Program-made: the position numbers and the translations under genes
In this document: positions 1-9,101 of the stretch, piece after piece
Position numbering within the stretch: the stretch's first letter is position 1
Layout: each line of letters opens with the position of its first letter
Notes under the pieces: model-generated
The model's database searches: none
What the model was told of the DNA's origin: nothing
Seen by the model: only the letters and a program-made list of their open reading frames with translations
NCBI GenBank assembly: GCA_965249175.1
Contig: OZ252227.1
Location: forward strand, 6,572,001-6,636,000
Reading direction: 5' to 3'
Source of the DNA: CAZYFH01 sp965249175
GTDB lineage: Bacteria > Acidobacteriota > Vicinamibacteria > Vicinamibacterales > UBA8438
Length of the DNA: 64,000 nucleotides

Positions 1-703
1 CGTCCCAGTGGCCGCGTGAATCGCCGTTCCATTGCCGCACGTCGTCGGGCACATGAGGCCGACCGTCGAGCGGGATGATGCGCGCGTCGTGCACCATCTC
101 GTTGAGGATGACGACGTGGCTCGATGTCTGAAAAAGCTGCATGTTGTTGTTGTAGCCGCTCGGCATCATCGGCGGTCCAGAGTTGAAGCCGAGGATGCAC
201 CGCACGCCCACGCCCCGATCCTCCGGACCATCCGCGGCGATCCCGCCGGCGCGATACCTCACTGGTCGCTCGCCGGGCAGGTCCGCACCGAGTGACCCCG
301 CCTGCCTCCGCGCGGTCGGTGTCAGTGCGGGCAGTCGCCCATCGGGCGGATCGACGATCAGCGAGGTCCGCTTCGTGTCGACGACGTTGGTGCCAAGGTC
401 CAGCCAGAAGTCGTTGTAGGCGCCGACGTCACCCTCGCGCGACGGGCCATCGAAGATCTTCCGGTTGGCCGCCTGCAGCTCCAGCTCAGCGATCTCCTCG
501 TCGGTCAGGGTCTCCCGGTCGGCCAGCGATGCCGGCCGCTCGAGCGGGGTGATGGTGCGGAAGTCCCACACGCCCTGAAGGTCGGGGTGGCCGTCGGCCG
601 CCCGGGCCGGGGCCGCTGCTTGCGCCCGCGCGACTGCCGGCAGTGCGAACAGCGATACGAGCACGAACGCGGTGAACATGGCGGCAACGTTTCGATGGCT
701 CAT
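1..703 (-). CDS. FAM1 secreted protein of unknown function, copy 1 (C-terminus off the window edge)
   Basis: The frame is open from ATG at 703 to the window edge, so the C-terminus is missing. A GGAGG lies a few bases upstream of the start. The product begins with a signal peptide (about residues 1-24, ending ARAQ). It then carries the motifs that define a family seen six times in this window: PDLQGVWDFRTITPLERP, RTSLIVDPPDGRLP, RCILGFNSGPPM, QTSSHVVILNEMVHDARI and QWNGDSRGHWD. I do not know a named function for this family. Its copies sit next to periplasmic redox enzymes here, so an exported role linked to quinoprotein or flavoprotein oxidation is an inference. It is the last gene of a minus-strand run after the flavin oxidoreductase. 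Confidence 0.85.
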   Translation of the reverse strand, partial: MSHRNVAAMFTAFVLVSLFALPAVARAQAAAPARAADGHPDLQGVWDFRTITPLERPASLADRETLTDEEIAELELQAANRKIFDGPSREGDVGAYNDFWLDLGTNVVDTKRTSLIVDPPDGRLPALTPTARRQAGSLGADLPGERPVRYRAGGIAADGPEDRGVGVRCILGFNSGPPMMPSGYNNNMQLFQTSSHVVILNEMVHDARIIPLDGRPHVPDDVRQWNGDSRGHWD

Positions 704-792
704 CTGGTCCTCCGGTCTCCCCACTGGGGCCCGCTCGTGATTCGTCATGATTGCATACCCAGCGGCGCGCGGTCATACGAACTCGCTGGGTG

Positions 793-1422
793 TCACATCC
801 AGAGCTGTTCATCATCTGCATCCGCGTCCGGCGCGCGTCCCGCGTCGACCCCGATTGTCGCGCTCGCCGTCACCTCCACGGTCTGCGGCTCGGCCGCGTA
901 ACCGACTTTCCACACGCTGAGGCGGAACCTCCCCGTGGGTACGTTCAGGAGGGCGTGCCCGCGCTCGTCGGTCGAGGCCCGATACACACCGAGTCGCACG
1001 TGGACATCCGCGAGGGGCGCCGCCGTGGCCCTGTCCGTGACGGCGATGGTGACCTGGTGCTCCGGCGGGCCGGCCGTCCGGAAGCTGAAGGTGGCGGACG
1101 CCGGGGCGTGTAGCGCGTCCGGGCACGTCCCGCCGAAGGTGACCGACCACGCGTGCAGTCCCTCTGCGGCTGGGGCCGGCAGCGTCACGTCCGCGCCAAA
1201 CAGCGCGCTGGTCCCGCGCCACGGCGCCTCACCCGCCCGCGCGTCGCCGACCGCATGGCCGTTGGCATCACGCACGACGATCGGCTGCCCTGCGAGCGGA
1301 CAGGCAACGGTGCACTTGATCCCGACCTTCACGGTGAAGGGACTGTGCACGATCACAGGCGACGGCACGTCCCACACGGCGATGCTCGTTACATGCGGCG
1401 TGGTGGACGACGTACGGATCAC
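793..1422 (-). CDS. Ig-like / carboxypeptidase-regulatory-like domain protein
   Basis: I chose the GTG at 1422 because it overlaps the stop of the upstream flavoprotein as GTGA. A longer frame reaches 1626, but that extension is only the shadow of the flavoprotein. The 209-aa product is beta-rich. An N-terminal half contains paired cysteines (KCTVACPL). The C-terminal half resembles a carboxypeptidase-regulatory-like (CarboxypepD_reg) fold: repeated valines, a DVHVRLG turn, then RASTDERGHALLNVPTGRFRL and a VTASATIGV strand. No catalytic motif is visible. Coupling to the flavin oxidoreductase suggests the two proteins work together, perhaps as a partner or scaffold subunit outside the membrane. 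Function is not assigned. Confidence 0.75.
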   Translation of the reverse strand: MIRTSSTTPHVTSIAVWDVPSPVIVHSPFTVKVGIKCTVACPLAGQPIVVRDANGHAVGDARAGEAPWRGTSALFGADVTLPAPAAEGLHAWSVTFGGTCPDALHAPASATFSFRTAGPPEHQVTIAVTDRATAAPLADVHVRLGVYRASTDERGHALLNVPTGRFRLSVWKVGYAAEPQTVEVTASATIGVDAGRAPDADADDEQLWM

Positions 1423-3074
1423 GCGGCTCCGCCGTTCACTGCTGCGTCGCGACCCGCGATACGCCCAAATACCAGGCAGCGCCCCAGGCCATGCTGGGCG
1501 AAGCCACCTTGGGATTCGCCCGCACAGTAGAGACCGGGGATGACCTGGCCGTGGAGATCGATGACCTGCGCCTTCGCGTTGGTCCGCAGACCGGCGAGCG
1601 AATCGTGAAGGATCGGCGTCGACCACGCCGCGTAGAACGGGGGCGTCTGAATCTTGTACACCGGCGGCGGCTTCCCGAAGTCATCGTCCGTCTCCATGTC
1701 GACGAACGCGTTGTATCGCGACACTGTGTCCTGGAGCACGGCGGGCGGCATCGGGCTCGCCTGGTACGGATTGCGGATCGCGCCCGCGAGCTCGGCGATC
1801 GTGTCGCCGCTGAAGAAGTACCCGTCCGGATCCACGTTGGGCGGGCGAGGATCCCATTCCTCCCGGGCGACCGCGTCCTGGTCGAAGATCGCCCAGATCG
1901 GCCCACCGCCGTTCAGCTTGGCCGGATCCCCGCTGTACGCCATGGCAGCCGCGAAGAAGTCGTAGCGCGCATCCACCTCGTTCCAGAATCGCCGACCCGT
2001 GTGGTTCACGAGGATCAGATTCTGCCAGTCGGTGACCGTCAGACCCGATGCGCGCGCGCGATCGAAGATGCGGCTGTCGGGCTGCCAGATCAGGCTGCTG
2101 TAGCCCCAGCGACAGCCGATGTGACGCGTCTTCGAGATGGCAATGCCGCCCTCCGCGGTCTGATTCGCCGTCCCCCAAAGCGCGGCCCCGACAGCCATGG
2201 CCGCGGTCTCCCCGTCCCCCGACTGCCGCGACCACGGCTCACCGGCGACCTGATATTCCTCGGTCAGCCTCGGGTCGAATGTGCGGCGGAGGTCGACATT
2301 GCTCGTACTGCCCCCGGTGGCGACCAGCAGGCCCTTCCGCGCGGCGATGTTCACCGTGCGCCCGTCGTGCAGGACCGTGACGCCGAGCACCCGTCCTGCC
2401 GAGGGGCTCTCCCGCACGATGCTCGTCATCTTGTGGCGCAGCAGCACCTGCGCACCCTTCGCCCGCGCGCTCTTCTCGAGCGCCCGCACGAGCCCCGAGC
2501 CGACCCGGGTGGGATGATGGGTCACCCGCTCGCTGGCGATGGGCCACTGGACGGTGCGCTGCTGCCGGCGTACGCGCGACGCGCCGGTCGGGCCCACCAC
2601 GTGATCCTGGAACTCGACGCCGTTCTCGATCAAGAACTCAAAGGTGGCCGCGTTCTCGTCCGCGAACACACGAACGAGGTCGCGATCGCTGTACCGGCTC
2701 TGACGGTGGTCGTGGCGGACCCAGTCGATGAAGACCTGGTCGGCCGAGTCCTCCACCCCGTGCTTCCGCTGATTGCTCGTGCCCCCGCCGAGGTGGACAT
2801 TGCCACCGGAGCACATCCCATGGCCGCCGATGTCGACGTTCTCCTCCACCATGATCACGGAGGCGCTGTGATCGAGCGCAGAGACGGCGGCCGCAAGTCC
2901 TGCGGTCCCCGCCCCGACGGTCACGAAATCCGCCGACAGATCCCAGAAGTCCTGGGCCGCGACGTCCTGCGACGCGAGTCCGGCCAGGGCGGTGGCCCCG
3001 ACCCCCGCGGTGGCGCCCGTCTTGAGGAACGCGCGCCGGCTGACGCTCGCCTCCCGCCGTCTGTGCTCGGCCAT
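1419..3074 (-). CDS. Tat-exported FAD-dependent oxidoreductase (fumarate reductase / ketosteroid dehydrogenase type)
   Basis: The 551-aa product starts at ATG 3074, with GTCCTCC (GGAGGAC on the coding strand) just upstream. A twin-arginine signal is clear (S-R-R-A-F-L-K at residues 12-18, followed by a hydrophobic Ala/Gly stretch). The Rossmann dinucleotide motif G-A-G-T-A-G is at residues 54-59, followed by the acidic strand end VEENVDIGGHG. The C-terminus has the flavin-binding signature GLYCAGESQGG...GRIAGRDAA, as in fumarate reductase flavoproteins and 3-ketosteroid dehydrogenases. It probably oxidises or reduces a C=C bond in a small organic substrate in the periplasm; the substrate is unknown. 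The gene heads a minus-strand run with the coupled Ig-like protein and FAM1 copy 1. It is divergent from the cytochrome cluster at 3263, leaving a 188-bp shared promoter region. Confidence 0.88.
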   Translation of the reverse strand: MAEHRRREASVSRRAFLKTGATAGVGATALAGLASQDVAAQDFWDLSADFVTVGAGTAGLAAAVSALDHSASVIMVEENVDIGGHGMCSGGNVHLGGGTSNQRKHGVEDSADQVFIDWVRHDHRQSRYSDRDLVRVFADENAATFEFLIENGVEFQDHVVGPTGASRVRRQQRTVQWPIASERVTHHPTRVGSGLVRALEKSARAKGAQVLLRHKMTSIVRESPSAGRVLGVTVLHDGRTVNIAARKGLLVATGGSTSNVDLRRTFDPRLTEEYQVAGEPWSRQSGDGETAAMAVGAALWGTANQTAEGGIAISKTRHIGCRWGYSSLIWQPDSRIFDRARASGLTVTDWQNLILVNHTGRRFWNEVDARYDFFAAAMAYSGDPAKLNGGGPIWAIFDQDAVAREEWDPRPPNVDPDGYFFSGDTIAELAGAIRNPYQASPMPPAVLQDTVSRYNAFVDMETDDDFGKPPPVYKIQTPPFYAAWSTPILHDSLAGLRTNAKAQVIDLHGQVIPGLYCAGESQGGFAQHGLGRCLVFGRIAGRDAAVNGGAA

Positions 3075-3262
3075 GGTGTCGTCCTCCGGTCCGCGTACGC
3101 ACTCTACGGCGAGCCACACACTCCCGCAAGCCCGCTCACTTGACCCTGTAGACGGGCGTGCGTACACTGTGGGGTTACCACGCGTTCGCGGTATTCGGCG
3201 ACCTTCCTGCACGAGTCGGGGCTGTCACGGGCCGGTTCCGCGGGGTGCGGTAGGAGGGCGGG

Positions 3263-5740
3263 ATGTCGAGTCGGTCACGCGTCACTCCGGTCGGGCGTTT
3301 CGTCGTGGCAGCGGCTTGCTGCCTGGTGGTGTCCGCGCTGCACGCGGCCGCCGCGCCACCGCAGGCGGCGAGCGCTCAGGCCAGCACCGCGGTCTCGGCG
3401 CCCTCATCGGATCAGCGGGCGCTCCTCGATCAGTACTGTGTCACCTGCCACAACACGCAGCTGAAGACGGCCGGTCTCGAGCTCGACGAGAGCGACGTCG
3501 CGCACATCGGCGCCGACGCGGTGACGTGGGAGAAGGTGGTGCGGAAGCTCCGCAGCGGCGCGATGCCGCCGCCGGGCCGCCGTCGCCCCGACGCGCCCGC
3601 GCTCGACGGGTTCGTGACCTGGCTGGAGGCGGAGCTTGACCGGGAGGCCGCGGCTCGTCCGAATCCCGGTCGGCCCCCGGACCATCGCCTGAACCAGTTC
3701 GAGTATGGCAACGCGATTCGCGACTTGCTGGCGCTCGAGATCGATCCGCGATCGCTGCTGCCGGCAGACGAGTCGGACCACGGCTTCGACAACATCGCCG
3801 AGGTGCTCTCGATCTCCCCCACCTTGCTCGCGCGCTATCTGGTCGCGGCGCGCAAGATCAGCCGGCTCGCCATCGGTGATCCGACGATGGGTCCCACGAT
3901 CGAGACGTTCAATCTCTCGCGCGGTCTCAGGCAAGACGAGCGGATGAGCGAAGGGCTGCCGAACGGGACGCGCGGTGGCGCCCTCATCCGCCACTACTTC
4001 CCGCTCGATGGCGACTACGTCGTCAAGATCCGGCTGGGCCGGAACTACACCAACTCCCAGATTCGTGCGATCGCCACGCGCGAGGCCATCGATGTCCTGC
4101 TCGACGGCGCCCCGATCACCAGATTCCGGATTGGCGGCGAGTGCATCGAGTCCGAGGATCCCGCGTGTGTCGGGTCAGGTATCTATCGAACCTCGCCATA
4201 CATGCTCACCGCGGACGATGCCCTCGAGGTCCGATTCTTCGCAACGGCCGGGATGCACGCGCTCGGTGTCGCGTTCGTCAAAAAGAGCGTCTTGACCGAG
4301 GGGCCGGGGCCGGCGCTGCTGCCGCCGCGACACACCAGCTCCACCTACACCGCGCCGCGTATGGACATCGACTACGTCCGGCTCGAAGGCCCCTTCGACC
4401 CGACCGGGCCGGGCGACACGCCGAGCCGCCGGCGGGTCTTCGCCTGTCGGCCCGCCACGGCGAACGACGAGGAGCCGTGCGCGCGGACGATCCTGGCAAC
4501 GATGGCGCGGCGGGCGTATCGGCGCCCGGTCACCGACGCCGATGTCGAGACGTTGCTCGGCTTCTATCGGTCCGCCCGCAGCGAGGGCACATTCGAACAG
4601 GGCATCCAGGAGGGACTGGCGCGTCTGCTGGTTTCGCCGGAGTTCCTGTTCCGCATCGGGCGCGACCCGGTCGACGTGCGCGCCGATGCGACGTATGCCA
4701 TCAGCGACGTCGAGCTGGCCTCCCGGCTGTCGTTCTTCCTGTGGAGCAGCATCCCGGATGACGAACTCCTCGACCTGGCGGTGCGCGGCGAGCTGGGCGA
4801 CCCGGCCGTGCTCGACGCCCAGGTGCAGCGGATGCTGGCCGACCCGCGCGCGACGGCACTCGTGACCAACTTCGGCGGGCAGTGGCTCCACATCCGCAAC
4901 CTGCAGGCGGTGGACCCCGATGCGAGTGCCTTTCCCGATTTCGACGATAACCTACGCACGGCGTTTCGGCGTGAGACCGAGCTGTTTCTCGAAAGCCAGC
5001 TACGCGAGGACCGTCCGCTCGCAGAGCTGTTGACGGCGGATTACACGTTCGTCAACGAACGGCTGGGGCGTTTCTACGGCATCCCGAACGTGTACGGCGC
5101 GCATTTCCGCCGCGTGCCGATGCGCGACGGCCACCGGGCGGGATTGCTGGGCCACGCCAGTATTCTGACCGTCACGTCGTATGCGACCCGAACGTCCCCC
5201 GTGGTGCGCGGGAAGTACCTGCTGGACAACATCCTCGGCGCGCCGCCGCCGCCACCGCCTGCGAACGTGCCGCCGCTGGAGGAATCGGACGCGGACGGCC
5301 AGCCGCTCGCCTCGATGCGCGACCGGATGGCCGCGCACCGCAAGAACCCCGCCTGTGCGTCCTGCCACATGCGAATGGACCCGCTGGGCTTCGCGCTCGA
5401 GAACTTCGATGCGATCGGGAGATGGCGAACGACGGATGGCGCGTCGGTGATTGACGCCTCGGGCACGCTACCCGACGGGACGACGTTCGACGGTCCCGCC
5501 GAGTTCCGCCATGCGCTGCTACTGCGCCGCGACGAGTTCGTCCGCACGTTCACCGAAAAACTGCTGACGTATGCCCTCGGCCGGGCGGTCCAGTACTACG
5601 ACATGCCCGCCGTGCGGACGATCATGCGCGACGCGGCCGTGGACGACTATCGCTGGTCGTCGGTCATTCTGGGAATCGTCAAGAGCTCGCCGTTTCGAAT
5701 GAGGATGGCGCACACGGGTGCGACGACGGCGGCACAGTAG
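3263..5740 (+). CDS. DUF1592/DUF1588/DUF1587/DUF1585/DUF1595 cytochrome c protein
   Basis: The 825-aa exported protein has a signal peptide (about residues 1-30). A first haem site, YCVTCH, lies near residue 55. DUF1587 follows (RLNQFEYGNAIRDLL), then a carbohydrate-binding-like beta region. DUF1595 is marked by RRAYRRPVTDADV, DUF1592 by SRLSFFLWSSIPDDELL and DUF1588 by RTSPVVRGKYLLDNILGAPP. A second CxxCH, CASCHMRMDPLGFALENFD, precedes DUF1585 (EKLLTYALGRAVQYYD). This order is that of the Planctomycete/Acidobacteria PSD1-like cytochromes, which are always paired with DUF1552 proteins; the partner follows here. The precise reaction of the family is not established. The gene opens a nine-gene plus-strand run rich in cytochromes and PQQ enzymes, which suggests periplasmic electron transfer or degradation of a polymer. 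Confidence 0.93.
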   Translation: MSSRSRVTPVGRFVVAAACCLVVSALHAAAAPPQAASAQASTAVSAPSSDQRALLDQYCVTCHNTQLKTAGLELDESDVAHIGADAVTWEKVVRKLRSGAMPPPGRRRPDAPALDGFVTWLEAELDREAAARPNPGRPPDHRLNQFEYGNAIRDLLALEIDPRSLLPADESDHGFDNIAEVLSISPTLLARYLVAARKISRLAIGDPTMGPTIETFNLSRGLRQDERMSEGLPNGTRGGALIRHYFPLDGDYVVKIRLGRNYTNSQIRAIATREAIDVLLDGAPITRFRIGGECIESEDPACVGSGIYRTSPYMLTADDALEVRFFATAGMHALGVAFVKKSVLTEGPGPALLPPRHTSSTYTAPRMDIDYVRLEGPFDPTGPGDTPSRRRVFACRPATANDEEPCARTILATMARRAYRRPVTDADVETLLGFYRSARSEGTFEQGIQEGLARLLVSPEFLFRIGRDPVDVRADATYAISDVELASRLSFFLWSSIPDDELLDLAVRGELGDPAVLDAQVQRMLADPRATALVTNFGGQWLHIRNLQAVDPDASAFPDFDDNLRTAFRRETELFLESQLREDRPLAELLTADYTFVNERLGRFYGIPNVYGAHFRRVPMRDGHRAGLLGHASILTVTSYATRTSPVVRGKYLLDNILGAPPPPPPANVPPLEESDADGQPLASMRDRMAAHRKNPACASCHMRMDPLGFALENFDAIGRWRTTDGASVIDASGTLPDGTTFDGPAEFRHALLLRRDEFVRTFTEKLLTYALGRAVQYYDMPAVRTIMRDAAVDDYRWSSVILGIVKSSPFRMRMAHTGATTAAQ

Positions 5741-5742
5741 CC

Positions 5743-5788
5743 GCCAATCGAGTGTGTGCATGAGTGCCAATCGAGTGTGTGCATGAGT
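5743..5788 (+). repeat. Perfect 23-bp tandem duplication in the DUF1592-DUF1552 spacer
   Basis: Positions 5743-5765 and 5766-5788 are identical and abut head to tail (GCCAATCGAGTGTG... in both). The unit lies between the stop of the DUF1592 gene and the GAGG upstream of the DUF1552 start. It looks like a slippage or recent duplication. It may alter spacing between the two genes, but no function is evident. Confidence 0.9.
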
Positions 5789-5799
5789 GAGGATCTGTC

Positions 5800-7158
5800 A
5801 TGGTGATCACGAAGAAGTGCCTGTCCCGCCGCACGGTGCTGCGGAGTATCGGCGCGACCATCGCACTGCCGTTGCTCGACGGCATGGTGCCCGCGCTGAC
5901 AGCCATGCGCGCGACGGCGGCCCGGCCGGTGAAGCGGCTCGGCGCCGTGTATGTGCCGAACGGGATGAGCATGGCCCGCTGGCGGCCGGCGACGGTGGGC
6001 AGCCTGGAGCTGACGCCGATTCTCGCGCCCCTCGCGCCGGTGCAGGACCAGGTGCTCGTCCTGAGCGGGATGGCAAACGAGGAAGCCAAACAGTGGCTCG
6101 ACGAGGGCGACGGCGACCACTCGCGGTGCCAGGCGGCCTATCTCACGGGCGCGCACGCGAAGAAGGCGTCCGGAGCAAACACGACCCTCGACGTCGGCGT
6201 CTCGATGGACCAGCTCGCCGCTCAGGAGCTCAGAGCCGACACGCAGCTGGCATCGCTCGAGCTGTCGCTGGAGGCGAACGAGCTGGTTGGTCAGTGTGAG
6301 GACGGCTACGGCTGCGCGTATAGCGCGACACTCGCGTGGCGCGACGCCAACACGCCGTTGCCAATGGAGACCAATCCGCGCGCGGTGTTCGAGCATCTCT
6401 TTGGCGCGGTCGGGAGCACCGGTCGCGAGGCGCGGCTCCGGGCGCTCGAAGCGGACAAGAGCATCCTTGATTCGGTGAACGCCGAGATCACCGACCTGCA
6501 GCGGCGCCTCGGGCGGGGCGACCGCTCAAAGCTGGCGGGCTATCTCGATTCCGTGCGCGATATCGAGCGGCGGATCCAGATCGCCGAAACACAGAGCGAC
6601 CGCGGGCTACCCGAGGTCGCGATGCCGGCGGGTATCCCCGGAGACTTCGAGGAATACGCCAACTTGATGTTCGATCTGATGCTGGTCGCGTATCAATCCG
6701 ACCTGACCCGCGTCGGGACGTTTCTGATGGGGCGCGAGAAGAGCGTGCGCACCTATCCGGAGATCGGGGTCGCCGAGCCACATCACCCGGTGTCCCACCA
6801 CCGGCAGCGCGAGGAGCAACTGGAGAAGCAGGCCAAGATCAACACGTTCCACATGCGAATCTTCGGGCGCTTCTTGGAGCGACTGCGGACGACCTCGGAT
6901 GGCGACGGGTCGTTGCTGGATCACGCGGCGCTCATCTACGGCGCCGGCATGGGCAATAGCAACGCGCACGATCCGCTGGACCTTCCAATCGTCCTGGCGG
7001 GCGGCGGCGGCGGCACGATCAAGGGCGGGCGGCACGTGCGCTTGCCGGAGGGCACGCCGCTGGCGAACATGCATGTGACGGTCCTCGAGCGGATGGGGAT
7101 CTCGGCCGAGTCGCTCGGCGACAGCACCGGCAACGTGCCGGTCCTCTCCGAGGTGTAG
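5800..7158 (+). CDS. DUF1552 family Tat-exported protein
   Basis: The 452-aa product begins with a twin-arginine signal (S-R-R-T-V-L-R near residues 9-15, then IGATIALPLLDGM). It has the hallmarks of DUF1552: YVPNGMSM, a conserved KQWLDEGDGDHSRCQAAYLTG region, a long helix pair with LDSVNAEI and KLAGYLDSVRDIERR, and a C-terminal LIYGAGMGNSNAHDP...GGGGGTIKGGRHV block. The C-terminal block resembles the sulfatase/DUF1501 fold end. DUF1552 genes almost always follow DUF1592 genes, as here, and the two products are thought to act together. Start ATG 5800 has GAGG about 10 bp upstream. The exact biochemical role is unknown. Confidence 0.92.
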   Translation: MVITKKCLSRRTVLRSIGATIALPLLDGMVPALTAMRATAARPVKRLGAVYVPNGMSMARWRPATVGSLELTPILAPLAPVQDQVLVLSGMANEEAKQWLDEGDGDHSRCQAAYLTGAHAKKASGANTTLDVGVSMDQLAAQELRADTQLASLELSLEANELVGQCEDGYGCAYSATLAWRDANTPLPMETNPRAVFEHLFGAVGSTGREARLRALEADKSILDSVNAEITDLQRRLGRGDRSKLAGYLDSVRDIERRIQIAETQSDRGLPEVAMPAGIPGDFEEYANLMFDLMLVAYQSDLTRVGTFLMGREKSVRTYPEIGVAEPHHPVSHHRQREEQLEKQAKINTFHMRIFGRFLERLRTTSDGDGSLLDHAALIYGAGMGNSNAHDPLDLPIVLAGGGGGTIKGGRHVRLPEGTPLANMHVTVLERMGISAESLGDSTGNVPVLSEV

Positions 7159-7196
7159 GACGGAATATGCTCGCCCAGAATGAAGGACGACTAGAG

Positions 7197-8666
7197 ATGC
7201 ATACCACCATGCCACGTGTGACGGTCACGGTCGCCTTGCTGGTCGCCGTCGCCTGTGCGACCCTGGCCGCCGCCGATTCTCCGTTGACGGACGCCGCCAA
7301 GCGTCGCGACGCGGCGGCGCTCCGAACGCTGCTGGCCGACGGCGCGCAGGTGAACGCGACGCCGCCGGATGGGGTCACGGCGCTGCACTGGGCGGTGCAG
7401 TGGGATCACGCGGAGATGGTCGACCTGCTCCTCGGCGCCGGCGCTCAGGTAAATGCGTCCGACCACTACGGCGTGACCCCGCTGGCGCTGGCCTGCACGA
7501 ACGCGAGCGCCGCGATGGTCGACACCTTGCTGTCGGCCGGCGCGGACCCGAACGCGGTTCAGGCGACCGGCGAGACGGTGCTGATGACGTGCTCCCGCGG
7601 AGGGGTGGTGGACGCGGTCACGCCGCTCCTGGCCCGCGCGGTCGACGTCAACGTCGGCGAATCGACCCATGGCCAGACCGCCGTGATGTGGGCGGCCTGG
7701 GAAGGACACACGGACGTCGTGCGCGCCCTGATCGAGCACGGCGCGGATGTCGATGCGCGGACGACGACCGGCTACACCGCGTTGCTCTTCGCGTCCCGGG
7801 AGGGTGACCGCGAGACGACGGAGGCGCTGTTGGAGGCCGGCGCGGACATCAACGCGGCCGCGTGGGATGGCACGACGGCGCTGCTCGTCGCGACCATTCG
7901 ACGCCAGACCACGCACGCCGCGTTTCTCCTCGACCACGGCGCCGACCCCAACCTCGGGCCCGGCTTCACTCCCCTGCACTGGGCGGCGGGCAAGTGGGAC
8001 ACCGAGCTGAACGACTTGTCAAACGGTGTGGCCGAGGGGAACGAGTGGAGCGCGTTCGGCGGACTCCGTGAGTCCGACAGACTCAGCACCGTGTCGCTCC
8101 TGCTCGACCATGGCGCAGACCCAAACATTCGGACGGAGCGAACACCGGGGTTCGGCATCCGCGTGAAGGGCCACCTGGGCAACATCACCGGGGCGACGGC
8201 GTTCCTGATCGCGGCGCGGGCCAACGATCTGGCCGTCATGCGCGCGCTCCTCGCCCACGGCGCCGATCCGCTGATTGCCACCAGCAACGGCACGACGCCG
8301 CTGATGATGGCCGCGGGCATCGGCCACGCCCCCGGGATCACCCGCTCGTCCGAGCGCGAGGCGCTGGACGCCATCCACCTCTGCCTGGAGCTCGGCGCCG
8401 ACGTGACGGCGATCAACGAGAGCGGCGACACGGCGCTGCATGGCGCCGCGTGGCGCGAGCGCGCGGACTCGATCGTGCAGTTTTTGGTGGACCGCGGTGC
8501 CGATCTAAACGCGAAGAACTACCGGGACTGGACGCCGCTCGTCATCGCCGAGGGCATCCACACGGGTGGCAACTTCATCAAGTCGGACACGACGGCGGCG
8601 CTGCTGAGAACGTTGGGTGCGGCGGCGAGCCCGCCGGACATTCTGAGGGAACCGGAAGCACGATGA
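7197..8666 (+). CDS. Secreted ankyrin-repeat protein
   Basis: I chose ATG 7197, preceded by AAGGACG, over the in-frame ATG at 7167. The product begins with a signal peptide ending about LAAADSP. The remaining ~460 residues are a run of about twelve ankyrin repeats (for example GVTALHWAVQWDHAEMVDLLL, GQTAVMWAAWEGHTDVVRALI and GDTALHGAAWRERADSIVQFLV). An irregular insert around residues 260-320 interrupts the run. Ankyrin repeats make a protein-binding surface and no catalytic domain is present. It sits between DUF1552 and a small cytochrome whose start codon overlaps its stop (ATGA). A scaffold role for the exported redox module is an inference. Confidence 0.92.
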   Translation: MHTTMPRVTVTVALLVAVACATLAAADSPLTDAAKRRDAAALRTLLADGAQVNATPPDGVTALHWAVQWDHAEMVDLLLGAGAQVNASDHYGVTPLALACTNASAAMVDTLLSAGADPNAVQATGETVLMTCSRGGVVDAVTPLLARAVDVNVGESTHGQTAVMWAAWEGHTDVVRALIEHGADVDARTTTGYTALLFASREGDRETTEALLEAGADINAAAWDGTTALLVATIRRQTTHAAFLLDHGADPNLGPGFTPLHWAAGKWDTELNDLSNGVAEGNEWSAFGGLRESDRLSTVSLLLDHGADPNIRTERTPGFGIRVKGHLGNITGATAFLIAARANDLAVMRALLAHGADPLIATSNGTTPLMMAAGIGHAPGITRSSEREALDAIHLCLELGADVTAINESGDTALHGAAWRERADSIVQFLVDRGADLNAKNYRDWTPLVIAEGIHTGGNFIKSDTTAALLRTLGAAASPPDILREPEAR

Positions 8667-9049
8667 GAATCGCCTTCGCGGTGTTGGTGGCGTTGGGGGT
8701 CGGGCAGCCGGCGCTGGATTTCGAGTTCTTCGAGAACGAGGTGCAGCCGATCTTCCTCGCGAAGAAGGCCGGGTTCACGCGGTGTGTCGTCTGCCACACC
8801 GAGGGTCGCGTCGGATTCCTCCAGGAGCTCGACGCGGGCGCGACAGCCTGGACGGACGAACAGGCGCGCCAGAACTTCGAGTCCGTTTCCCGGCTCGTCA
8901 CACCCGGCGATCCGCTGGGCAGTCGGCTGCTGATGCACCCGCTCGAACCCGACGCTGGCGGTGACGAGTTCCACAACGGCGGACGGCAGTTTTCGTCGCA
9001 AGAGGACCCATGGTTTCAGACCCTCGCCGCATGGGTGCGCGGTGAATAG
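8663..9049 (+). CDS. Small exported c-type haem protein
   Basis: The ATG at 8663 overlaps the ankyrin gene stop, so translation is coupled. The 128-aa product has a short signal peptide (RIAFAVLVALGVGQPA) and one haem-binding CxxCH (CVVCH) near residue 43, in the context FLAKKAGFTRCVVCHTEG. The C-terminal motif DPLGSRLLMHPLEP and the end WFQTLAAWVRGE are typical of small DUF1592-associated haem domains. The SRLLMHPL segment probably contains the distal Met region. It probably passes electrons between the enzymes encoded on either side. Confidence 0.85.
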   Translation: MRIAFAVLVALGVGQPALDFEFFENEVQPIFLAKKAGFTRCVVCHTEGRVGFLQELDAGATAWTDEQARQNFESVSRLVTPGDPLGSRLLMHPLEPDAGGDEFHNGGRQFSSQEDPWFQTLAAWVRGE

Positions 9050-9066
9050 GGGATTGACGTAGGGCG

Positions 9067-9082
9067 CAGGCCCGCGGGCCTG
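9067..9082. other. 16-bp perfect palindrome between cytochrome and propeller genes
   Basis: CAGGCCCGCGGGCCTG is a perfect inverted repeat in the 52-bp gap between the small cytochrome and the YVTN propeller gene. It can form a very stable G+C hairpin but has no following T-run. It could reduce read-through, stabilise a processed mRNA end, or bind a dimeric protein. None of these is shown. Confidence 0.55.
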
Positions 9083-9101
9083 GGAACAAGGAGCAAGAGC
9101 G

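Noticed and set aside
793..1626. N-terminal extension of the Ig-like protein to 1626
   Set aside because: The extension lies inside the flavoprotein gene and is Arg-rich; the GTG at 1422 couples to the flavoprotein stop.
1491..3143. 550-codon plus-strand open frame
   Set aside because: It is the antisense shadow of the flavin oxidoreductase, rich in Arg/Val/His with no motif; high GC makes such frames common.
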